Shown in pieces: positions 57,673 through 64,000 of a stretch of DNA of 64,000 nucleotides (positions are counted from its first letter, which is position 1; every line of letters begins with the position of its first letter). The stretch lies in the NCBI RefSeq assembly GCF_026790065.1, contig NZ_JALAMO010000001.1:186001-250000 (forward strand), given 5' to 3'. Source of the stretch: Bacillus sp. N13C7 (GTDB lineage: Bacteria; Bacillota; Bacilli; Bacillales; Bacillaceae). Position numbers and translations under genes: made by a program. The notes under the pieces were generated by a model that was not told the DNA's origin, ran no database searches, and worked only from the letters and a program-made list of their open reading frames with translations.

Positions 57673-58026
57673 CTATGAGTGCAAGAGTGAAAAAGAAAAT
57701 CTTTCATCCTCATCCAGAAGGTATCGTTCTGAACCGTTCAGCCATGCATCAAGTGTTCTGTTGAAAAACATCGGCTGGGCGATCGGTGCTACATGACTGG
57801 TTAAAATCAGGAGAGCGAGGCAATGAAAATGGCTGATTCGTGCTCACATCACCCGCTGACAGCTCCACACGAATAAACCTACTGTGCAGAGTATGGTGTA
57901 AAGAGCAACAGTCTTCCCCCATCCTTCTCCTTCATTCGCTATCCACAACAAAACCATTGACAGGTAGAAATGTAAAACAAAGTTAATCCATAACCGATAT
58001 AAGAAGGAGAAGGGAGTCTGACACAT
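57673..58026 (-). pseudogene. possible small gene broken by an in-frame TGA
   Basis: On the minus strand one frame is open from about 58026 to a TAG at 57673-57675 except for a single TGA at 57844-57846. The part after the TGA reads plausibly as protein (hydrophobic LALLILTSHVAPIAQPMFF, then FNRTLDAWLNGSERYLLDEDERF). The part before it has a membrane-like stretch (TVALYTILCTVGLFVWS). No clear ribosome binding site is seen at the upstream ATGs. B. subtilis may carry an intact small gene here; I cannot confirm that. The rest of 57629-58020 contains only this frame and the lipoprotein's promoter region. Confidence 0.35.
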
Positions 58027-58687
58027 GAACAAACTGATACAGCTTGCTTTATTTTTCACATTGATATTAACCGGTTGCTCGAATAGCAGCACATCTTCTG
58101 AACCAAAAGCTGAAACGGTTAAGACAGCCGTAGTATTTAATCAAAAGGAACTAGAGAAAGAGCTGAAAAAACTAAAACCCGTTTCACTGGACATGGATTT
58201 CGAGAGTCCACTCGCTGCTGAGTTAGGAAAGCGGAAGGCAAAAGAAGCAGCCGAGAAGCAAAGACAGATCGCAGCCGAGAAAAAACGTGAAAAAGAGCGG
58301 GAGGCGAAACGAAAGAAACAGCAGGAGGAAGCAGCGGAGAGACAGCGATTGGCAGAGCAGCAGGCTGCAGAGAGACAGCGATTAGCGGAAGCGGAAAGAC
58401 AAGCTGAACTTGAAAGACAGCGGCAGGCGGCAATCCAAAAAGAGCAGAAAGCGAACGCTGAGAAAAAGCGGCAATCACAGCCACAACGGCAGCAGACCGA
58501 GGCACCCTCGTCTAATAGTCAAGATTCACCATCCTCCTCGAGCCAAACAGATGAAACCAATCAACAGCCGGCTTTAGAGCTTCCTGATGACGATGGTTAT
58601 GGTTATGAGGAACGAAAAAAGTGGCATGATGATCAAGTGGAATGGGGCATTAAGCAAGGATATATCGATCCTGAAGACGCACCATAA
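58025..58687 (+). CDS. lipoprotein with a long charged coiled coil
   Basis: 220 residues. Lipobox LILTGC with lipid cysteine at residue 18. After a Ser/Glu-rich linker, residues about 60-155 are almost entirely Lys, Glu, Arg, Ala and Gln, with AAERQRLAEQQ and AAERQRLAEAE as two near-identical repeats, predicting a long coiled coil. Then a Ser/Gln/Pro-rich hinge and a short C-terminal tail (DDGYGYEERKKWHDDQVEWGIKQGYIDPEDAP) that may be a small binding element. AAGGAGAAGGGAG precedes ATG. Position fits yscB of B. subtilis, but I am not certain of the symbol. Function unknown; possibly a wall-spanning spacer. Confidence 0.8.
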   Translation: MNKLIQLALFFTLILTGCSNSSTSSEPKAETVKTAVVFNQKELEKELKKLKPVSLDMDFESPLAAELGKRKAKEAAEKQRQIAAEKKREKEREAKRKKQQEEAAERQRLAEQQAAERQRLAEAERQAELERQRQAAIQKEQKANAEKKRQSQPQRQQTEAPSSNSQDSPSSSSQTDETNQQPALELPDDDGYGYEERKKWHDDQVEWGIKQGYIDPEDAP

Positions 58688-58688
58688 A

Positions 58689-58720
58689 ATAAAAAAAGCC
58701 AAGGCATTCAGCCTTGGCTT
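58689..58720. terminator. bidirectional terminator between the lipoprotein gene and pftB
   Basis: AAGCCAAGGC / GCCTTGGCTT hairpin with T-run on the minus strand and A-run on the other side; overlaps the pftB stop. Confidence 0.87.
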
Positions 58721-59414
58721 ATCCTCCGATCAGCTGCATGAAAACAGGTATGACCAGAACCGTTACCACTCCTACTACGACAACAGCGATACTTGCCATC
58801 GCAGCTTCAACTTCTCCCATCTCGATCCCGACCGCTACACCGAGTGCATGTCCGGACGTTCCGAGAGCCAATCCTTTAGAAATCGGATTCTTTACTTTAA
58901 ACACCTTTAAGAACAATGCCCCGAGCGCATATACAATGACAGCGTTAAAGATGACCGCAAAGGCAGTGATGTCGCTAATGCCTCCGATGTCTTTTGATAA
59001 CGGAAGCGCAATTGCCGTTGTTGCAGCCTGCGGCAGCATGCTTTTCATGACAGCCGAATCGAGATGAATGCCTTTTGCAAGCAAATAAACAATCGTGACA
59101 GAGCAGATAGAGCCGACAATAATGGAGGACATGATTTGCCACCAATATTTTTTGAGCTTGTCTCTTTGTTTGTACAAAGGAATGGCAAAAGCGATCGTCG
59201 CCGGTTCAAGGAAAAACTTAATGATTTCTCCTCCGTTATTATAGTCCGCGTAGGAAAAACCGCCGATTTTTAAAAATGCGATCCCAAGCACCATGGCAAC
59301 AAACAAAGGAGTGAAAAGGAAGAAGCCTTTCGTTTTCTTGAATAAAAAGGTGCCGATGCCGAATGCAGCAAGTGATACGACAATTCCGAAATAAGGACTC
59401 ATTGTGCTTTCCAT
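58719..59414 (-). CDS. pftB: pyruvate transporter subunit PftB (LrgB family)
   Basis: 231 residues, seven or eight hydrophobic segments. LrgB/CidB family: SVALAIPLYKQ-like [18 protein letters not shown] near 65-82, [27 protein letters not shown] near 125-150 and [28 protein letters not shown] near 180-207. Formerly ysbB. With PftA it moves pyruvate across the membrane, induced by extracellular pyruvate through LytST and repressed by glucose. Follows pftA by about 20 bases. Confidence 0.93.
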   Translation of the reverse strand: MESTMSPYFGIVVSLAAFGIGTFLFKKTKGFFLFTPLFVAMVLGIAFLKIGGFSYADYNNGGEIIKFFLEPATIAFAIPLYKQRDKLKKYWWQIMSSIIVGSICSVTIVYLLAKGIHLDSAVMKSMLPQAATTAIALPLSKDIGGISDITAFAVIFNAVIVYALGALFLKVFKVKNPISKGLALGTSGHALGVAVGIEMGEVEAAMASIAVVVVGVVTVLVIPVFMQLIGG

Positions 59415-59434
59415 CTGATGAACCTCCTGTTTCC

Positions 59435-59887
59435 TTAATGGTGAACGAGTTCGTTATTGTTCTGCGGGCTTTGCACTGTTTTTGTTGTTTTCACGTCTGC
59501 CGCAGTCTTGCGTTTTCCGCTAATTGAAAGAATCAGCTGAGAAAACAATCCCGTAGCCCCCAGCAATATAATGGTCGCAAGCAGAATGACAAGAACAATT
59601 TGCAGACCGTATTGCTGCATGACACCAAGCGAATTCATAACAGATATACCAGAAGGGACAAATAAAAATCCGATCAGAGAGGTTAAAGACGTTCCGAGCG
59701 TTTCTACCTGTTCCAGTTTAATAACTTTCAAACATAATAGGAGAAATAATAAGACCAATCCTACAACCGATGCCGGGATAGGAATTGGGACAATAGCGGC
59801 AATCATATTCGAAACCAGCATAATGACGGCAAAAATAAATGCTTGTGTTAAAAATCCGTACACTTTTTTAGCACTCATTTTCTTCAC
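59435..59887 (-). CDS. pftA: pyruvate transporter subunit PftA (LrgA family)
   Basis: 150 residues, four hydrophobic segments (about 11-32, 38-55, 68-88, 95-117), LrgA/CidA holin-like family with [18 protein letters not shown] and [14 protein letters not shown]. Formerly ysbA. Partner of PftB. ATG 59887; an ATG three codons later is possible. A cre and two LytT-like direct repeats lie upstream. Confidence 0.93.
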   Translation of the reverse strand: MKKMSAKKVYGFLTQAFIFAVIMLVSNMIAAIVPIPIPASVVGLVLLFLLLCLKVIKLEQVETLGTSLTSLIGFLFVPSGISVMNSLGVMQQYGLQIVLVILLATIILLGATGLFSQLILSISGKRKTAADVKTTKTVQSPQNNNELVHH

Positions 59888-59908
59888 CTCTTTCTCTTTG
59901 GTACCCCC

Positions 59909-59914
59909 ATTATA
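59909..59914 (-). promoter_or_regulatory. -10 element of pftAB
   Basis: TATAAT on the minus strand, about 22 bases before the pftA start. The matching -35 region is poor and coincides with the cre, as expected for a promoter that needs an activator. Confidence 0.65.
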
Positions 59915-59931
59915 AATAAGAATCCCTTAAT

Positions 59932-59945
59932 ATAAAGCGCTTACA
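59932..59945 (-). promoter_or_regulatory. cre (CcpA) site of pftAB
   Basis: TGTAAGCGCTTTAT on the minus strand, a good cre match overlapping the -35 region. Confidence 0.78.
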
Positions 59946-59966
59946 AGATAACATGCAAAATAGCGG

Positions 59967-59999
59967 GGCTGAGTTGCAGAAACAAATGGCTGAAATGCA
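59967..59999 (-). promoter_or_regulatory. putative LytT binding repeats upstream of pftA
   Basis: Two direct repeats, TGCATTTCAGCC (59988-59999) and TGCAACTCAGCC (59967-59978) on the minus strand, start to start 21 bp. Ten of twelve positions are identical. LytTR-type regulators bind such pairs two helical turns apart, and they lie about 65-95 bases upstream of the likely start of transcription. Confidence 0.7.
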
Positions 60000-60011
60000 A
60001 AAAGCCGCCCA

Positions 60012-60737
60012 TCAAATATGGAGCAGCTTTTTCAATTCCTTCGCATATGTCCGGCTGACCGGTATTTTTGATCCGTCTTTCATGATCAGGTTATACGTTG
60101 AATTAAACCATGGTTGAATTTCTTTAATATATTCGGTATTGACGATAAAGCTCCGATGGACGCGGATAAAATCAGCATCAGGCAGCTTCTTCTCGATGAC
60201 AACGAGCGTATCGCTGACGGTATACGATGTATCGAAGGTTTTTACATTGACGTGACCATCTTCCGTTCCGGCATAGATAATGTCCTTCGTATCTACGATC
60301 ACTATTGATTCTCCTACAGATAGTGCGAGTTTGTGCTGGCCGGAATGACTGCTCTGATCTGTTTCAACAATATCCCGATTGACTTTTTTATATTTTTTCA
60401 GCGTTTGCTGAATTCTTTCCTCATCGAAAGGCTTGGTTAAATAATCAAGGGCGTCCACCTCAAATGCTTTGAGTGCATACTGGTCATATGCCGTCGCAAA
60501 CACAACAGCAGGAGGATGCTTCATGTTCTTCAACCGCTTTGCGATATCAAAACCGTTTTCTCCGGATAAATCAACGTCTAAAAACAGCAAGTCAGGCTTT
60601 TGATCCATCATTTGGTCAAAAGCAGATTCAATATTTTCCGCTTCATTGATTTCCATTTCCTCATTGGTCCGCTTGAGCAAGTAAGCCAGTTCATCCCTTG
60701 CCAGCATCTCATCATCAACTATTAACACCCTGAGCAT
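60012..60737 (-). CDS. lytT: response regulator LytT
   Basis: 241 residues. CheY-like receiver about 1-118 (VLIVDDEMLARDEL, phosphorylated Asp in DLLFLDVDLSGENGFDIA near residue 54, FATAYDQYAL, KPFDEERI) and C-terminal LytTR DNA-binding domain about 138-238 (IIYAGTEDGHVNVKT, FIRVHRSFIVNTEYI, LIMKDGSKIPVSRTYAKELKK). Activates pftAB in response to pyruvate. The start lies 23 bases inside the end of lytS. Confidence 0.96.
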   Translation of the reverse strand: MLRVLIVDDEMLARDELAYLLKRTNEEMEINEAENIESAFDQMMDQKPDLLFLDVDLSGENGFDIAKRLKNMKHPPAVVFATAYDQYALKAFEVDALDYLTKPFDEERIQQTLKKYKKVNRDIVETDQSSHSGQHKLALSVGESIVIVDTKDIIYAGTEDGHVNVKTFDTSYTVSDTLVVIEKKLPDADFIRVHRSFIVNTEYIKEIQPWFNSTYNLIMKDGSKIPVSRTYAKELKKLLHI

Positions 60738-62496
60738 GTTCTTCTCCCTCTTTCATATGTTGCATTGGCACTCGAAAGGAAACCTCTGTCCCTTTCTGAA
60801 CCTCACTCCTGATATTCAGTGCGGCCTGCTGTCCGAATAAACCAATCAGGCGCTGATTCAGGTTATAGAGCGCTGTACCGGTTCCCTCCTTAGACGGAAA
60901 CGGTTTCTTTCCCAGCTCCGGAAGGATGTCTGGCGGAATTCCCCGTCCGTTATCCGTCACCTTCATATAGACGGATGTATCATCAGATAAGACACAGACC
61001 GTAACTTTGCACATGTCTTGTTTTTTCGGAAACGCATGCCGAAGCGCGTTCTCCACAAGCACCTGTAAAACAAACGGTGGGATTTCAATCTGCTCCAGCC
61101 TGCTGTCGATATTGAGCTCAATCTTATATTTCCCGGGAAAACGCGCCTGCTCTAATGACAAATAAGCGTGAAGATGGTTCAGCTCCTTTGAGAGCGGAAT
61201 CAGCAGCTGTCTCGCTCCTTGAAGGTTTGAACGAAAATAAACGCTGAGCTGCAATAAGAGCTTACGGGTTTTTTCAACATCCGTGCGGCATAACGCAGAA
61301 ATTGTATTGATCGCATTAAATAAAAAATGCGGATTCACCTGTGCTTGAAGCGCTTTGATTTCAGCATCCTTGAGAAGCTTGCTTTGCAGCTCTGCTTCCC
61401 CAAGCTCAAGCTGTGTCGAAAACAGCATGGCCAGCCCCTCAGCAAGCTCCTCCTCTACCTGACTCAGGCCTGCCGGATTTTTAAAGTACATTTTTAAGGT
61501 GCCGATTGTATTTCCGTTTGATGTCAGCGGCAGGACAATTGCCGCGTGCAAAGGGCATTCAGAATGTGTGCATTCAATCTCTTCCTGTGAAATCGCCTTC
61601 ATAATTTGCCCTGTTTTAATCACCTTTTTGGACAGGCCGGTGATCAAGCTTTTTGATGGGATGTGATGATCCATTCCCGCGCCGACATGCGCAAGGATCT
61701 TTTCTTTATCAGTGAGAGACACCGCATCCGTTCCGGTCAGCTTATGGATAATAGCGGCTACACTTTTACAGGAGTTTTCATTTAGTCCTTGGCGAAAAAA
61801 TGGAAGCGTCTGATCAGCAATTGTCAGTACTCGGTGCGTTTCAAGCGCCCTTGCCTGCTCTTCCTTGCGATTGATCGCTTGAATAATCGACAGAAAAATA
61901 AAACTGCCAGTCCCATTGATGAGTATCATTGGAATCCCGATCATGCTGACAAGCTCCCAAGCGTCACTGAACGGCTTTGCCATCAGCAAAATAATAATCA
62001 TTTGCAGTGACTCCATGCCGATTCCCACAAGTGCGGCGACACGCGGCGTCGGCATTCGGTAGCGCTTCGTAAAATACCTGCCGATCAAGCCTGCAAGAAC
62101 ACCTGCTAAAACAGATGATACCGCACAGCTTAAGGCCGTGCTGCCGCCGAGCGAAAAACGATGCAGTCCCGCCAGTACGCCGATTCCAGCCCCTACAAAC
62201 GGGCCTCCGAGAAGGCCTCCGATTTCCACGCCTAAAATACGGGTATTCGCAATGGAGCCAGACGGATCGATCGCAAACACCCAGTCATTGTTCACAATCA
62301 TATTTTTTTGAATTTCAATGCCTGTATAATTACTGATAATGCTGAAGAGAGAAAAAATAGAAATTAATACGGCTTTCCCTTTATAGCCGTCCTGATGTTG
62401 CAGCGCTTGTCTGAAAAGCTTCGTATGGGCGAGAATGAACCCCAGTATAACAATAATCCCTACCCTCTCAAGCATCATAATCATTAAATGAATCAT
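60715..62496 (-). CDS. lytS: sensor histidine kinase LytS
   Basis: 593 residues from ATG 62496 (AGGTGA upstream); the frame extends to 62574 without a better site. 5TM-5TMR_LYT sensor domain with six hydrophobic segments about 7-195 (EIGGLLGGPFVGAGIGVLAGLHRF is the family motif near 95-118), GAF domain about 225-355, and histidine kinase domain with VNPHFLFNAINTISALCRT near 385 (phosphorylated His) and ATPase motifs VLVENALRHAF and DNGRGIPPDILPELG. Senses external pyruvate and phosphorylates LytT. Confidence 0.96.
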   Translation of the reverse strand: MIHLMIMMLERVGIIVILGFILAHTKLFRQALQHQDGYKGKAVLISIFSLFSIISNYTGIEIQKNMIVNNDWVFAIDPSGSIANTRILGVEIGGLLGGPFVGAGIGVLAGLHRFSLGGSTALSCAVSSVLAGVLAGLIGRYFTKRYRMPTPRVAALVGIGMESLQMIIILLMAKPFSDAWELVSMIGIPMILINGTGSFIFLSIIQAINRKEEQARALETHRVLTIADQTLPFFRQGLNENSCKSVAAIIHKLTGTDAVSLTDKEKILAHVGAGMDHHIPSKSLITGLSKKVIKTGQIMKAISQEEIECTHSECPLHAAIVLPLTSNGNTIGTLKMYFKNPAGLSQVEEELAEGLAMLFSTQLELGEAELQSKLLKDAEIKALQAQVNPHFLFNAINTISALCRTDVEKTRKLLLQLSVYFRSNLQGARQLLIPLSKELNHLHAYLSLEQARFPGKYKIELNIDSRLEQIEIPPFVLQVLVENALRHAFPKKQDMCKVTVCVLSDDTSVYMKVTDNGRGIPPDILPELGKKPFPSKEGTGTALYNLNQRLIGLFGQQAALNIRSEVQKGTEVSFRVPMQHMKEGEEHAQGVNS

Positions 62497-62667
62497 GCAT
62501 GTCACCTGTTCTTTCGCTTTCATTCTAGCATGTTTCGGCAGGAGTTTCATGGCTGACTGTTTTTTTAAAATCATCTGAAAACATATTTCACAAGGCTATT
62601 ATCTATTGTAAAATAAAACATGAGCCTTTTGGCAGAAAGATTTGAATCTGAAGCAGAGGAGAAGATC

Positions 62668-63450
62668 ATGAAAGCCGTATTTTTTGATTTAGACGACACA
62701 CTACTTTGGGACGAAAAAAGCGTCAGCACAACATTTGCAGAAACTTGTTTACAGGCGGAGAAAAAATATGGCCTTGACCCGCAGAAATTCGAAGAAGCTG
62801 TTCGCGAAGCGGCGAGAGAATTGTACATGTCTTATGAGACGTATCCATATACAGTGATGATCGGCATTAACCCGTTTGAAGGCCTGTGGTCCAATTTCTC
62901 AGAGCCGATCAGTGAAGGATTTCAGAAGCTGAACAAGATTGTGCCGGAGTATAGAAGAAACGCATGGACAAACGGACTGAAGGCGCTTGGCATCGATGAT
63001 CCGGCATACGGCGAATTTTTAGGAGAGTTTTTTGCGGCAGAGCGCAGAAGACGCCCGTTTGTATATGATGAGACATTTGCTGTACTCGATCAACTAAAGA
63101 GCAAGTATGAATTGCTGCTTTTGACAAACGGCGATCCGAGCCTGCAAAAGGAGAAGCTCGCCGGCGTGCCTGAGCTCGCCCCTTATTTCAATGAAATCGT
63201 CATTTCAGGCGCTTTCGGCAAAGGGAAACCGGATGTTTCCATTTTTGAACACTGCCTTAAGCTGATGAATATTGAAAAAGATGATGCGATCATGGTCGGC
63301 GATAATTTGAATACTGATATTTTAGGCGCTTCAAGAGCCGGAATCAAAACCGTCTGGATCAACCGGACGGATAAGAAAAACGAAACTGACGTAACGCCTG
63401 ATTACATCATCAGCAGCCTTCATGATTTGTTTCCTATATTGGAGAAATAA
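62668..63450 (+). CDS. ysaA: HAD-superfamily hydrolase YsaA
   Basis: 260 residues from ATG 62668 (GAGGAGAAGATC upstream); a longer frame from 62620 is unlikely. HAD motifs: [30 protein letters not shown] near 152; III, the Lys of [11 protein letters not shown] near 187; [28 protein letters not shown] near 211-235. Helical cap between I and II, subfamily I. Probably a cytoplasmic phosphatase of unknown substrate. Divergent from lytS. Confidence 0.92.
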   Translation: MKAVFFDLDDTLLWDEKSVSTTFAETCLQAEKKYGLDPQKFEEAVREAARELYMSYETYPYTVMIGINPFEGLWSNFSEPISEGFQKLNKIVPEYRRNAWTNGLKALGIDDPAYGEFLGEFFAAERRRRPFVYDETFAVLDQLKSKYELLLLTNGDPSLQKEKLAGVPELAPYFNEIVISGAFGKGKPDVSIFEHCLKLMNIEKDDAIMVGDNLNTDILGASRAGIKTVWINRTDKKNETDVTPDYIISSLHDLFPILEK

Positions 63451-63488
63451 AAAAGCATGATCTCTTCAATGAGATCATGCTTTTTATC
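63449..63488. terminator. bidirectional terminator between ysaA and thrS
   Basis: AAAAAAGCATGATCTC / GAGATCATGCTTTTT hairpin for convergent ysaA and thrS. Confidence 0.9.
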
Positions 63489-64000
63489 TTATTTTTTCGC
63501 TTCAGCTACTGCCTTTTTCACAAAATCATCAAGTGAAATGGTGTCAGATTTCTGTTCTCCGTACTTACGAACGTTTACCGCTCCGTTTTCTGCTTCTTGG
63601 TCACCGACCACAAGCATGTACGGAATTTTTTGCATTTGCGCTTCACGGATTTTGTAGCCGATTTTTTCATCGCGGCTGTCGACTTCTACACGGAGGCCTT
63701 CACGCTGCAGGCGTTCCTGCACTTTTTTCGCGTAGTCTAAATGCACAGCCGGCGAAACCGGGATGACTTGGAATTGAACCGGTGCAAGCCATGTTGGCAG
63801 CGCGCCTTTGTGTTCTTCGATTAAGAAGGCAACAAAGCGTTCCATTGTTGATACGACACCTCTGTGAATAACAACCGGACGGTGCTGCTTGCCGTCTTCG
63901 CCGATATAAGTCAGATCGAAACGTTCAGGCAATAAGAAGTCAAGCTGAACCGTAGACAATGTTTCTTCTTTGCCGATCGCTGTTTTCACCTGAACATCAA
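63489..64000 (-). CDS. thrS: threonyl-tRNA synthetase ThrS, C-terminal part only
   Basis: The frame is open to the window edge; about 170 C-terminal residues are present and the start lies outside. It contains the end of the class II catalytic core with motif 3 ([26 protein letters not shown]) and the anticodon-binding domain ([64 protein letters not shown]). Charges tRNA-Thr. The matching T-box leader, if present, would be outside the window. Confidence 0.97.
   Translation of the reverse strand, partial: DVQVKTAIGKEETLSTVQLDFLLPERFDLTYIGEDGKQHRPVVIHRGVVSTMERFVAFLIEEHKGALPTWLAPVQFQVIPVSPAVHLDYAKKVQERLQREGLRVEVDSRDEKIGYKIREAQMQKIPYMLVVGDQEAENGAVNVRKYGEQKSDTISLDDFVKKAVAEAKK

Noticed and set aside
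57823-57876. 17-codon plus-strand ORF (MKMADSC...) with AGGAGAGCGAGG upstream
   Set aside because: Very short, no recognisable feature, and it lies opposite the interrupted minus-strand frame; chance occurrence is more likely.

Overview
The window is a stretch of chromosome from a member of the Bacillus subtilis group. Gene order (ysnF, tRNA-Arg, ysnB, rdgB, rph, gerM, racE, gerE, sdhCAB, lysC, uvrC, trxA, the etf/fad genes, mutS2, pheST, glcDF, cstA, the arabinose operon, infC-rpmI-rplT, lytST, thrS) follows the B. subtilis 168 backbone from memory. Endospore genes (gerM, gerE, sspI) and AGGAGG ribosome binding sites fit a Bacillus. Small differences, such as the C-terminal end of AbfA and the inserted genes noted below, suggest a sister species or divergent strain rather than 168 itself; I cannot name it. 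Most genes lie on the minus strand.

Layout. 1-2.2 kb: a partial secreted kelch-repeat gene, a sigma-B type stress gene (ysnF) and a tRNA-Arg. 2.2-7.7 kb: phosphodiesterase, dITP pyrophosphatase, RNase PH, the sporulation lipoprotein GerM, glutamate racemase, a MarR regulator, GerE and a thioesterase. 7.7-11 kb: succinate dehydrogenase (sdhCAB). 11-15.5 kb: yslB, aspartokinase II with its lysine riboswitch, uvrC and thioredoxin. 15.8-17.5 kb: arabinofuranosidase xsa with AraR and CcpA sites. 17.5-22.7 kb: fatty acid degradation and electron transfer flavoprotein genes with a FadR operator. 22.6-29 kb: yshE, mutS2, polX, cvpA, zapA, rnhC. 29-34 kb: phenylalanyl-tRNA synthetase with its T-box, an rRNA methyltransferase and sspI. 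34-40.4 kb: glycolate oxidase genes with a CdaR-type regulator, a glyoxalase-like protein and CstA. 40.4-42.3 kb: a PadR-DUF1700-DUF4097 cassette that I do not recall at this position in 168. 42.3-54.1 kb: the complete araABDLMNPQ-abfA operon followed by abnA, which together make an arabinan degradation, uptake and catabolism unit. 54.2-57.7 kb: ysdC, sigma-W type ysdB, ysdA and the L20-controlled infC operon. 57.7-62.6 kb: a possible broken small gene, a lipoprotein, and the pyruvate transporter pftAB (lrgAB) with its regulator LytST. 62.6-64 kb: ysaA and the C-terminal part of thrS.

Regulation is well preserved in the sequence: a lysine riboswitch, a T-box, an L20 leader, paired AraR operators about four helical turns apart, cre sites, a FadR box, a candidate LexA box, sigma-B, sigma-W and sigma-K promoters, and two 12-bp direct repeats 21 bp apart upstream of pftA that look like LytT sites. 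I see no CRISPR array, prophage, transposase or clear new defence system. The most interesting unexplained items are the PadR/DUF1700/DUF4097 cassette, the kelch gene, two very small membrane ORFs, and the interrupted frame upstream of infC.
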